Assembly (NCBI RefSeq): GCF_004340785.1
Contig: NZ_SLXS01000001.1
Location: 310,001 to 374,000 of the forward strand
Origin: Tumebacillus sp. BK434
GTDB taxonomy: Bacteria; Bacillota; Bacilli; Tumebacillales; Tumebacillaceae
Direction of reading: 5' to 3'
DNA: 64,000 nucleotides
The translations under genes and the position numbers were made by a program. Under the pieces are notes generated by a model. The model had not been told where the DNA came from, ran no database searches, and saw only the letters and a program-made list of their open reading frames with translations. Shown here piece after piece: positions 19,618-27,834 of this stretch (its first letter is position 1; each line of letters opens with the position of its first letter).

Positions 19618-22600
19618 ATGGACAAAAGAGCCAATCTCACCCCGGCGCAGCGCGCCCTGTTAGAAAAACGAATCAAGGGCAAGGGCCCGGTCATGCCCGC
19701 GTCCGTCCAAAAGAAAACGGGCATTCCCCGCCGTCCGCCTGGGGAGTCGCCGCTGTCCTATTCACAAGAGCGCATGTGGGTCATGGAACAGATGGAGCCG
19801 GATGCGGCCGTCTACAATGTGCCGTTCGCTGTGACGATCACCGGAGAGCTCGACCGTGATCTGCTGTCCCAAAGCATCCACGAAGTGATCCGCCGTCATG
19901 AAGCCCTGCGCACGACCTTCCCCGTCACCGACGGCACACCGACGATTTTGATCCATCAGGAGCTCTCCGTGCCGATCACGGCGCTCGACGTTCGAGACGT
20001 GCCGGAGGGGGAGCGTGAGGAAGCGGCCAAACGTCTGGCGCGGGAAGAAGCCAAGCGCCCGTTTGACCTGATCCATGGCCCGCTGGTGCGCGTGACGACC
20101 ATCCGAAAGGCGGACGAGGAGCATCTCTTGCTGTTCACGCTCCATCACATCATCTCCGACGGCTGGTCGCTCGGCGTGCTGATCAACGAGTTCTCGGTCC
20201 TCTACGCCTCCTTCAAAAACGGCTTGCCCTCGCCGCTGCCCGAGCTGCCGATTCAGTACAGCGATTTCGCATATTGGCAAAAGCAGCCCGAGCAGCAAGC
20301 CGCCTTGCAGACGCATCTCGACTATTGGCAAGAGCAGCTCGGCGGCGCACTTGAGCCGCTCCAACTGCCGACCGACCGTCCGCGCCCGAGCAGCCAGACC
20401 TTTGACGGCAGCACAATCCAGTTTATGGTGTCTAAACAGCTCTCCGATGGCGTCCAGCAGCTCAGCGTGGAGTGCGGAACGTCGCTGTTCATGACGCTGC
20501 TGGCCGCGTTCCAGACCTTTCTCGCCCGCTATACAGGGCAAGGTGACATTCTGGTCGGCTCGCCGATCGCCAACCGCAACCGCCATGAGATCGAAGGTCT
20601 TGTTGGCGTGTTGATCAACACCCTCGTCCACCGCAGCCGGATCGAACAGGGCATGACATTCCGCGGACTGCTGGAGCAAGTACGCCGCACGACACTCGAC
20701 GCGTTTGCCCATCAGGACATTCCGTTCGAAAAATTGGTCGAAGTGCTGCAGGCGGACCGCAACATGGCCTACTCGCCGCTGTTCCAGGCGATGTTTGTCC
20801 TGCAAAACAACACCCAGCGCACTTTGTCCATGCCAGGCCTGACGCTGAGAACCGAGACGTTGGAGATGCACACGGCCCAATTTGACATTACCTTGTCCTT
20901 TTTTGAGACGGAGAACGGTCTCTGGGGGCATTGGGAATACAACACCGACCTGTATGACGCCGCGACGGTGGAGCGGATGATCCGGCACTACCAAACGCTG
21001 CTCAGCAGCATCGTCGAACATCCGGACGCACCGCTCGCCGATCTGCGTCTGCTCACGGAAAAAGAAGAGCAGCAGCTGCTGCACGAATGGACGCGCCTCG
21101 AACCCTCCACGCTGGAGATGAAATGCCTCCACCAGCATTTCGAAGACCAGGCCGCCCGCACCCCGGACGCCGAAGCGGTGATCTGCGGCGCTGAGCGCCT
21201 GACCTACCGCGAGCTCAACGAGCGTGCTAACCAACTGGCGAACTACCTGCAAGCGCAAGGCGTCGTGCCGGAAACGCTGGTCGCCATCAGCGTCGAACGC
21301 ACGCCGTGGATGGTGATCGCCACGCTGGCGGTGCTGAAGGCGGGCGGGGCCTACGTGCCGATCGACCCGACCTACCCCGAGGAGCGCATTGCGACCATGC
21401 TCCGCGTGTCCGACCCGGCTTTGGTGTTGACCGACGAAAAGTTGGCCGGGCTGCAACAAGAGCTCGCCCTGCTGCCGGCCACCAATCCGACGAGCAGCGT
21501 CGAGCCGCACAATCTGGCGTACGTCATCTTCACCTCAGGCACCACCGGCGTGCCCAAAGGCGTCATGGTGCAGCACGACACGTTGCACACCTACAGCGAA
21601 GAGTGGCGCACCAAGTTCGGCTATGACCAGATCGAGATCCGCGAACTGCAATATGCTTCCATGTCTTTTGACGTCTTCGTCGGCAACTTGATTCGCGCCC
21701 TGCATGCGGGAGGGGCGCTGGTGATCGTGCCGCAGGAGACCCGCTTGGATTTTGCAGCGTTGTACCGCATGATTCAAGAAGAGCGAGTCACCGTGTTCGA
21801 TTCCACGCCGGGGGTGCTCATCCCGTTCACCACCTATATCTGGGAGAACCGCCTGCCGCTCGATCATCTCAAATTGCTGATCCTCGGCGCAGATGCGTTG
21901 GCGAGCGCCGACTATGCCTTGCTGCTGGAACGCTTTGGCGACCGGATGCGCATGGTCAACTGTTATGGGATCACCGAGGCGACGATCGACTCCTCCGCTT
22001 ATGAAGCGAAAAAAGGGGAGTACGACCCGACCCTGTACAGCACCGTCCCGATTGGCCGCCCAAATGCCAACACGAGGCTGTACATTCTGGACACCGACCT
22101 CCGCCCGCAGCCGATCGGTGTCGCAGGCGAGCTGTACGTCGGCGGCGCAGCGGTCGCGCGCGGGTATTATAACCGACCGGATCTGACTGCTGAGCGCTTC
22201 TTGCCAAGCCCATTCGAGCCGGGCGAGCGTCTCTATAAATCGGGCGACCTCGTCCGCTGGCTCCCGGACGGCAACATCCAGTTCCTTGGGCGCGTCGATC
22301 AGCAGGTCAAGCTGCGCGGGTTCCGCATCGAGCTGGGCGAGATCGAAGCCGTGCTGAACGAGCATCCATCCATTCTCCAATCGGTGGCGGCCGTCGTGAA
22401 CGATGGCCAAGATCTTGTCGCGTATTACACAGGTGCATCCGTCCCGGCGGAAGAGTTGAGCGCAGGCCTGAAAGAGCGGTTGCCTGCCTACATGGTGCCG
22501 AGCGCCTTCATGCTGCTCGATCAGTTTCCGCTTTCGCCCAACGGCAAGATCGACCGCCGTCTGCTTCCGGTCCCGGATGCCAAGGAGCGCCACACTGAGT

Positions 22601-25600
22601 ATGTTGCTCCGCGGAATCATACGGAAGCACGACTTGCCGAGCTCTGGTCGGAACTGTTGCCTGTGGAGGAGATCTCCATTCACGACAACTTCTTTGAGAT
22701 CGGAGGGCATTCCCTGTTGGCGACACGCCTTGTCGCTCGCGTGAACAGCCGTTTCGAGATACAAGTGCAGTTGCGCAGCCTGTTTGATGCGCCAACGATT
22801 GCCCAATTCGCTGCCATGATCGACGAGCAGGAGCCAAACGGTGCTCCGCCGATCTTGCCTGCAGCGCGGGAGGATCATCTGCCATTGTCCTATGCCCAAG
22901 AGCGGCTGTGGTTCCTTGACCAATTACACCCCAACACGGCGACCTATAATGTTCCTGCCGTGGTGCGAATAAGTGGAAGTCTGGACAGCGATGCATTCTT
23001 CCAAGCCTTCCAAACGGTTGTAGAACGGCACGAGTCCCTCCGTACGACCTTCCAGGTCGTCGACGGGCAGCCGAAGCAGATCATCTCGGACCAAGTAACC
23101 GTTGCCCCGTCCCTTTCTGTCGTGAACAGCGAAGAAGCGGCGCTTACGGAAGCGCTGGAAGAAGCGCGAAAGCCATTTGACTTGTCACAAGGGCCGCTCG
23201 TGCGGGCGAAACTGCTGAGGCTGTCTGAGCAAGACCACCTGCTGCTCCTGACGATGCATCATATCATCACCGATGAGTGGTCGATGGAAATCTTCATTGC
23301 GGAGATGGCGAAGCTGTACGGTGACTTTGCGATGGGACAAACGCCGCAGGTTGCACCATTGCCGATCCAATATGCGGATTACGCCGTGTGGCAGCGCGAG
23401 TGGTTGCAGGGGGAGGTACTGGATAACCAGCTTCAATATTGGAAGCAACAGCTCGGAGGAGATTTGCCAATTCTGCAACTCCCGACCGATTTTCCGCGTC
23501 CGGCTATGCTGACCGGGCGGGGATCTGATCACACGTTCCAACTGAGTGCGAATCTGACAGGGAAACTGAACCGATTGAGTCAGCAGGAAGGTGCGACGCT
23601 GTTCATGACCTTGCTGGCCGCTTTTAACACCTTGCTGTACCGCTACACCGGCCAAGCGGACATTCTGATCGGTTCCCCGATTGCCGGGCGCGGGCGCAAA
23701 GAGATCGAAGGTTTGATTGGCTTTTTTGTCAACACCCTGGTTCTGCGCACCGATCTGTCCGGCGAACCGAGCTTTGCCGAATTGGTAGGCCGCGTCAGAG
23801 AGACCACGTTGCAAGCATACGAGCATCAAGATGTACCGTTTGAAACGTTGGTCAAAGTGCTGCAGCCGGAACGGGACATGAGCCGCTCGCCGCTGTTCCA
23901 AGTCTGTTTGGTGCTGCAAAATGAACCGCTTCCCGATCTCGAGCTGGCAGGGATCACGCTCAGCTCCGTCGAGTTGGACCTCCAGACTGCCAAATTTGAC
24001 TTGACGATGACGCTGTCCGAGAATGGCGACGGCGGGATGACAGCCAGACTGGAATACAACACCGAGTTATTTGAAGCGTCAACGACCAGCCGCCTGGCAG
24101 AGCATTTTGTCATACTGCTGCAGGCGGCTGTGGATACGCCGACGCAGTCGATCTCCACACTTCCGCTGACGACAGCCGAAGAACGCGAACGACTGCTGCA
24201 CGGGCAGCATGACGTGACCGCGTTCCCGCAGTCGCTGACGATTCATGAGCTGTTCGAAGAGCAAGCAGCCCGCGTCCCGGAGCGCATCGCCGTGGTCTGT
24301 GAACAGCAAGAGCTGACCTACCGGGAGCTCAACGAGCGCGCCAACCGCTTGGCGCATCATCTGCAAGCCCAAGGCGTCGGGCCGGAGTCGCTGGTCGGAC
24401 TGTGCGTCGAGCGCAGCGTGGAGATGATCGTCGGCATCCTCGGTATCCTGAAAGCGGGCGGGGCCTATGTCCCGCTCGACCCGACCTACCCGCAAGAACG
24501 CTTGGCGTTCCTGATGGAAGATTCGCAGATCGAAGTGCTCGTCACGCAGGAGCAGCATCTGCACTCGCTTCCGCCGCATGGCGCAGCGAAGATCTGCCTC
24601 GACCGCGATTGGGATGCGATCTCCTCCTGTAGTGTGGAGAACCCGTACAGCGGTGCGACGCCGGACACGCTGGCGTACGTGATCTACACGTCAGGTTCGA
24701 CAGGGAAGCCGAAAGGGGTATTGATTCCGCACAGCAACGTTGGACGTCTGATGGAAGCCACCGAGCATTGGTACCGGTTTGACGAGCACGATGTATGGAC
24801 CGCCTTTCACTCCTATGCTTTCGACTTCTCGGTCTGGGAGATTTGGGGCGCCCTGCTGTACGGCGGCAAATTGGTTGTCGTCCCGTACTGGGTCTCCCGC
24901 ACGCCCGAAGCGTTCTGCCAGCTGCTCATCGCCGAGCGGGTGACGGTGCTCAACCAAACGCCGTCCGCGTTCCGTCAGTTCATGCAGGCGGAAGCAGCTC
25001 GCGTCGACGGTGGCGAACTGTCTCTGCGCTACGTCATCTTCGGCGGCGAAGCGCTGGACCTGCCAAGTTTGAAGCCGTGGTTCGACCGCCACGGGGACCG
25101 CACGCCGCAGTTGATCAACATGTACGGCATCACCGAAACCACCGTACATGTCACCTACCGCGCACTGACGATGCAGGACGCGACAGAGGGGACGGGAAGC
25201 GTGATCGGCACGGCGATCCCCGATCTGCAAGTCTACGTGCTCGACCGACATCTCGAACCGGTGCCGGTCGGCGTGACCGGGGAGATGTATATCGGGGGCG
25301 CAGGCTTGGCCCGCGGGTATCACAACCGTCCGGACTTGACGGAGGAGCGCTTCATCAAGCATCCGTTTTGCGACGGCGAGAAGCTGTACAAGACGGGTGA
25401 CTTGGCACGCCTTCTGCCAACCGGAGAACTGGAATACGCGGGCCGGATCGACGAACAGGTGAAGATCCGTGGCTTCCGCATCGAACTGGGGGAGATCCAA
25501 GCGGTGCTCAGCCAGCATCCGGAGCTGCAAACCTGTGTGGTCATCGCCCGGGAAGATCAGCCGGGAGACTTGCGTCTGGCGGCGTATCTGGTCGCAGAGC

Positions 25601-26064
25601 CGGACAATGCGCCGGACGCCGGTGAACTCCGCGCCTTTCTGCAGGAGCGTTTGCCCGCCTACATGGTACCGGTTCATTATGTGCGAGTCGATGAAATTCC
25701 GCTCACCCAGAACGGCAAGCTCGACCGTCGCCGCCTTCCAGTGCCGGAAATGGGCGAGCGCGTCACCGAGTATGTCGCCCCGCGCAATCAGACAGAACAG
25801 CGGCTGGCAGAGCTTTGGTCGGAAATGCTGGGGGTTCCGGACATCTCGGTACACGACGACTTCTTCGAACTCGGCGGACATTCGCTGATGGCGACACAAA
25901 TCGCGGCCAGAGTTCGGGAGGAGTTTTCCGTCACGCTCGAACTCCGCGAACTCTTCGATAAAACCACCATCGCCGAAGTGGCCGAGATGATCGCAGCAGC
26001 CGAAAACGCGCCAGCCCCGATCATCCAACGCAGAGAACGCCCTCGGGTCCAGAAGAAACAGTAA
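19618..26064 (+). CDS. NRPS, two modules C-A-T-C-A-T
   Basis: Two-module synthetase (2148 aa); ATG six bases behind AAGGAG, with the same N-terminal segment as NRPS 2 and 3. Carrier motifs lie near residues 1028 and 2084. Module 1 adenylation reads DVGDIGCID. Its scaffold (FDVFVGN, DSTP, YGITEATIDSS) is that of ornithine domains such as those of tyrocidine and fengycin synthetases (DVGEIGSID), so Orn or a related basic residue is likely. Module 2 reads DFWNIGMVH, an exact match to the classical threonine code. The second condensation domain has HHIITDEW. The protein ends with a carrier domain and the tail APAPIIQRRER, with no thioesterase, reductase or terminal condensation domain, although it is the last NRPS gene of the series. 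Its codon use and sequence are less close to the other three than they are to each other. Confidence 0.97.
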   Translation: MDKRANLTPAQRALLEKRIKGKGPVMPASVQKKTGIPRRPPGESPLSYSQERMWVMEQMEPDAAVYNVPFAVTITGELDRDLLSQSIHEVIRRHEALRTTFPVTDGTPTILIHQELSVPITALDVRDVPEGEREEAAKRLAREEAKRPFDLIHGPLVRVTTIRKADEEHLLLFTLHHIISDGWSLGVLINEFSVLYASFKNGLPSPLPELPIQYSDFAYWQKQPEQQAALQTHLDYWQEQLGGALEPLQLPTDRPRPSSQTFDGSTIQFMVSKQLSDGVQQLSVECGTSLFMTLLAAFQTFLARYTGQGDILVGSPIANRNRHEIEGLVGVLINTLVHRSRIEQGMTFRGLLEQVRRTTLDAFAHQDIPFEKLVEVLQADRNMAYSPLFQAMFVLQNNTQRTLSMPGLTLRTETLEMHTAQFDITLSFFETENGLWGHWEYNTDLYDAATVERMIRHYQTLLSSIVEHPDAPLADLRLLTEKEEQQLLHEWTRLEPSTLEMKCLHQHFEDQAARTPDAEAVICGAERLTYRELNERANQLANYLQAQGVVPETLVAISVERTPWMVIATLAVLKAGGAYVPIDPTYPEERIATMLRVSDPALVLTDEKLAGLQQELALLPATNPTSSVEPHNLAYVIFTSGTTGVPKGVMVQHDTLHTYSEEWRTKFGYDQIEIRELQYASMSFDVFVGNLIRALHAGGALVIVPQETRLDFAALYRMIQEERVTVFDSTPGVLIPFTTYIWENRLPLDHLKLLILGADALASADYALLLERFGDRMRMVNCYGITEATIDSSAYEAKKGEYDPTLYSTVPIGRPNANTRLYILDTDLRPQPIGVAGELYVGGAAVARGYYNRPDLTAERFLPSPFEPGERLYKSGDLVRWLPDGNIQFLGRVDQQVKLRGFRIELGEIEAVLNEHPSILQSVAAVVNDGQDLVAYYTGASVPAEELSAGLKERLPAYMVPSAFMLLDQFPLSPNGKIDRRLLPVPDAKERHTEYVAPRNHTEARLAELWSELLPVEEISIHDNFFEIGGHSLLATRLVARVNSRFEIQVQLRSLFDAPTIAQFAAMIDEQEPNGAPPILPAAREDHLPLSYAQERLWFLDQLHPNTATYNVPAVVRISGSLDSDAFFQAFQTVVERHESLRTTFQVVDGQPKQIISDQVTVAPSLSVVNSEEAALTEALEEARKPFDLSQGPLVRAKLLRLSEQDHLLLLTMHHIITDEWSMEIFIAEMAKLYGDFAMGQTPQVAPLPIQYADYAVWQREWLQGEVLDNQLQYWKQQLGGDLPILQLPTDFPRPAMLTGRGSDHTFQLSANLTGKLNRLSQQEGATLFMTLLAAFNTLLYRYTGQADILIGSPIAGRGRKEIEGLIGFFVNTLVLRTDLSGEPSFAELVGRVRETTLQAYEHQDVPFETLVKVLQPERDMSRSPLFQVCLVLQNEPLPDLELAGITLSSVELDLQTAKFDLTMTLSENGDGGMTARLEYNTELFEASTTSRLAEHFVILLQAAVDTPTQSISTLPLTTAEERERLLHGQHDVTAFPQSLTIHELFEEQAARVPERIAVVCEQQELTYRELNERANRLAHHLQAQGVGPESLVGLCVERSVEMIVGILGILKAGGAYVPLDPTYPQERLAFLMEDSQIEVLVTQEQHLHSLPPHGAAKICLDRDWDAISSCSVENPYSGATPDTLAYVIYTSGSTGKPKGVLIPHSNVGRLMEATEHWYRFDEHDVWTAFHSYAFDFSVWEIWGALLYGGKLVVVPYWVSRTPEAFCQLLIAERVTVLNQTPSAFRQFMQAEAARVDGGELSLRYVIFGGEALDLPSLKPWFDRHGDRTPQLINMYGITETTVHVTYRALTMQDATEGTGSVIGTAIPDLQVYVLDRHLEPVPVGVTGEMYIGGAGLARGYHNRPDLTEERFIKHPFCDGEKLYKTGDLARLLPTGELEYAGRIDEQVKIRGFRIELGEIQAVLSQHPELQTCVVIAREDQPGDLRLAAYLVAEPDNAPDAGELRAFLQERLPAYMVPVHYVRVDEIPLTQNGKLDRRRLPVPEMGERVTEYVAPRNQTEQRLAELWSEMLGVPDISVHDDFFELGGHSLMATQIAARVREEFSVTLELRELFDKTTIAEVAEMIAAAENAPAPIIQRRERPRVQKKQ

Positions 26065-26075
26065 CTTACCAATGG

Positions 26076-26114
26076 AAAAAAGAGTCGGGCTGTAAATGCC
26101 CAGACTCTTTTTTT
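26076..26114 (+). terminator. Intrinsic terminator after NRPS 4
   Basis: AAAAGAGTCGGGC pairs with GCCC-A-GACTCTTTT (one bulged base) and ends in T7. Variant of the other NRPS terminators. Confidence 0.88.
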
Positions 26115-26135
26115 CATCCACAAACACAGAAAATT

Positions 26136-26172
26136 ATGCTAAAATAAAAGTTAATATATATTAAGAAAATGG
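26136..26172 (+). promoter_or_regulatory. Extended -10 promoter, diverged NRPS-type cassette
   Basis: TG at 26137 and TAAAAT at 26140-26145, followed by a degraded version of the A/T repeats (GTTAATAT, ATTAAGAAAAT). Suggests that the transferase gene is controlled like the NRPS genes. Confidence 0.5.
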
Positions 26173-26185
26173 AGCGTTCACACAT

Positions 26186-26899
26186 ATGACACCAACCACG
26201 ATCCAACTCTTCGCCGTTCATCGCGGCGCGCAACTGACCGACTCGCAGATGCAAAAGTCCTTGCAGACCCTGCCGCTGGAAGACCAGCAGCGCATTCTTC
26301 GCTACCGCCGATGGGAAGACCGCCAAAGCGGTATGCTCGCCGCCAAGCTGGCGCGCAAGATGCTCTCCGACCACCTGCACGTCCCGGCGAGCGAGCTGCA
26401 GATTCGCCGCACCGAGCTTGGCCGCCCGTACCTGCACGGCTTTGCGGGCTGGCAAGGCGACTTCAACGTTTCCCACTCCGGCGACTGGGTCTTCGGCGGA
26501 ATCACGACCCAAGGCCTGCTGGGTGTCGATGTCGAAGGCTTGCGCGAAATCGAGATGGAAGTCTCCAAACACTGTTACTGCCCGGAAGAGCGCGACGAGC
26601 TGTACAGCCTCGACGGTGCGGAGCAGAACGCGTTTTTCTACGTGCTGTGGACGATGAAGGAAGCGTATATCAAGGCCATCGGCACAGGCTTGTCCACGCC
26701 GCTGACCTCGTTTGGTTTTGACATCCCAAGTTTGAAAGAAGGCAAGATCCTGTTGAAAGACGACAGTGGCGTCCCGCAGCCGCAGTGGCATTTCCAGCGC
26801 TATGACGTGGATGATGCGTACCGGTTTGCGATCTGCTCGGATCAGCAGAGCCTGCCGGGCAGCATTACGCTCTTGACCCGTGATGAAGTGCTCAACTAG
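26186..26899 (+). CDS. Sfp-type 4'-phosphopantetheinyl transferase
   Basis: Converts apo carrier domains to the holo form by moving phosphopantetheine from CoA onto the GGHS serine; needed for all eight NRPS modules. 237 aa, the usual size of the Sfp/Gsp family. Family motifs visible: FNVSHSGDW at 93-101 (CoA and Mg site), GVDVE at 113-117 (Mg-binding Asp and Glu), and WTMKEAYIK at 155-163 (catalytic Glu and Lys). ATG behind GGAG. It sits directly after the last NRPS gene with the same type of promoter and 27 bases before the thioesterase gene, so the two probably share a transcript. Confidence 0.95.
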   Translation: MTPTTIQLFAVHRGAQLTDSQMQKSLQTLPLEDQQRILRYRRWEDRQSGMLAAKLARKMLSDHLHVPASELQIRRTELGRPYLHGFAGWQGDFNVSHSGDWVFGGITTQGLLGVDVEGLREIEMEVSKHCYCPEERDELYSLDGAEQNAFFYVLWTMKEAYIKAIGTGLSTPLTSFGFDIPSLKEGKILLKDDSGVPQPQWHFQRYDVDDAYRFAICSDQQSLPGSITLLTRDEVLN

Positions 26900-26926
26900 A
26901 CCTGACACCCAAGGAGGAATGTTACG

Positions 26927-27691
26927 ATGACCCGTACCGCGCAAGCATCTAAATGGTTCCAATGTGCCTACCCGAAACCGCAGGCCGAGCAACGCCTTTT
27001 CTGCTTCCATTACGCAGGCGGCGGAGCGTCCGCCTTTAACCAATGGGGAAAAGACCTCCCAGACAGCATCGAAGTCGTCGCAGTGCAGCTCCCAGGCCGC
27101 GAGTCGCGGTTGTTTGAGCCGGTGTTTACCTCGCTCCAGCCGCTGGTAGAGGCGGTGGCGGCGGAGATGTTGCCTTTTTTGCAGGAGAAGCCGTTTGTGT
27201 TCTTCGGGCACAGCATGGGGGCGATCGTGAGCTATGAGATGTCCCGGTATCTGAAGCAGCAGCATGGCATCCAGCCGTCCCATCTGTTCGTTTCGGGCTA
27301 TCCGGGTCCGCACACGTATCAGAACGACGATCCGTATTATGTGAAATCGGACGCTGATCTGATCCAAGACCTCGTTGAATTGGGCGGGACTCCGCAGGAG
27401 CTGCTCGAGAACGAGGAACTGATGAGGCTGGTGCTCCCGACGATCCGTGCGGACTTCCAAGTATGCGACACGTATGAATTTGTGGAAGGCGCGCTGCTCG
27501 ACTGCCCGCTCACCGCTTTCGGCGGCTGGCAGGACGAGATGCTGACAGAAGAAGGCATGAAAGCCTGGGGCGAGTTAACGAGTGGGGCGTTTGCGATGGA
27601 GATGTTTGAAGGGGATCATTTTTACTTGCTGGAAACAGAAAAACGCGACACGATCTTGTCTCATATTAAAAACTGCGGTGTCTCCAAGTAG
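26927..27691 (+). CDS. Type II thioesterase (GrsT/SrfD family)
   Basis: Alpha/beta hydrolase that normally clears mis-primed or stalled acyl groups from NRPS carrier domains. 254 aa, standard for the family. The nucleophile elbow GHSMGA puts the catalytic Ser at 96; an Asp in the DCPLTAFGG region and His about 231 in GDHFYL complete the triad. Start ATG lies behind AAGGAGGA. As no type I thioesterase domain was found in the NRPS genes, this is the only thioesterase of the locus in the window; release of the product by it is possible but would be unusual. The stop codon lies inside the terminator hairpin. Confidence 0.95.
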   Translation: MTRTAQASKWFQCAYPKPQAEQRLFCFHYAGGGASAFNQWGKDLPDSIEVVAVQLPGRESRLFEPVFTSLQPLVEAVAAEMLPFLQEKPFVFFGHSMGAIVSYEMSRYLKQQHGIQPSHLFVSGYPGPHTYQNDDPYYVKSDADLIQDLVELGGTPQELLENEELMRLVLPTIRADFQVCDTYEFVEGALLDCPLTAFGGWQDEMLTEEGMKAWGELTSGAFAMEMFEGDHFYLLETEKRDTILSHIKNCGVSK

Positions 27692-27711
27692 GAGACGCCG
27701 CAGTTTTTTAA
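27667..27711 (+). terminator. Intrinsic terminator overlapping the thioesterase stop codon
   Basis: AAAACTGCGG-TGTCTCC and GGAGACG-CCGCAGTTTT form a long stem with the TAG stop in the loop, followed by T6. Closes the NRPS locus. Confidence 0.92.
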
Positions 27712-27834
27712 ACTTCTGGCAAACGTTACTCTACAGGCATGCACTTTTGAACAACCCCTGCTCCATACAGGAACCGCCACCGCGCCATCGAATACTACAT
27801 GCATTCATTCGTTATCGAAGGGGGTCCACCCAGC

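Noticed and set aside
27799..27834. ATG 27799 as the start of the repeat protein
   Set aside because: No ribosome site; the strong AAGGGGGT lies downstream of it and serves GTG 27835.
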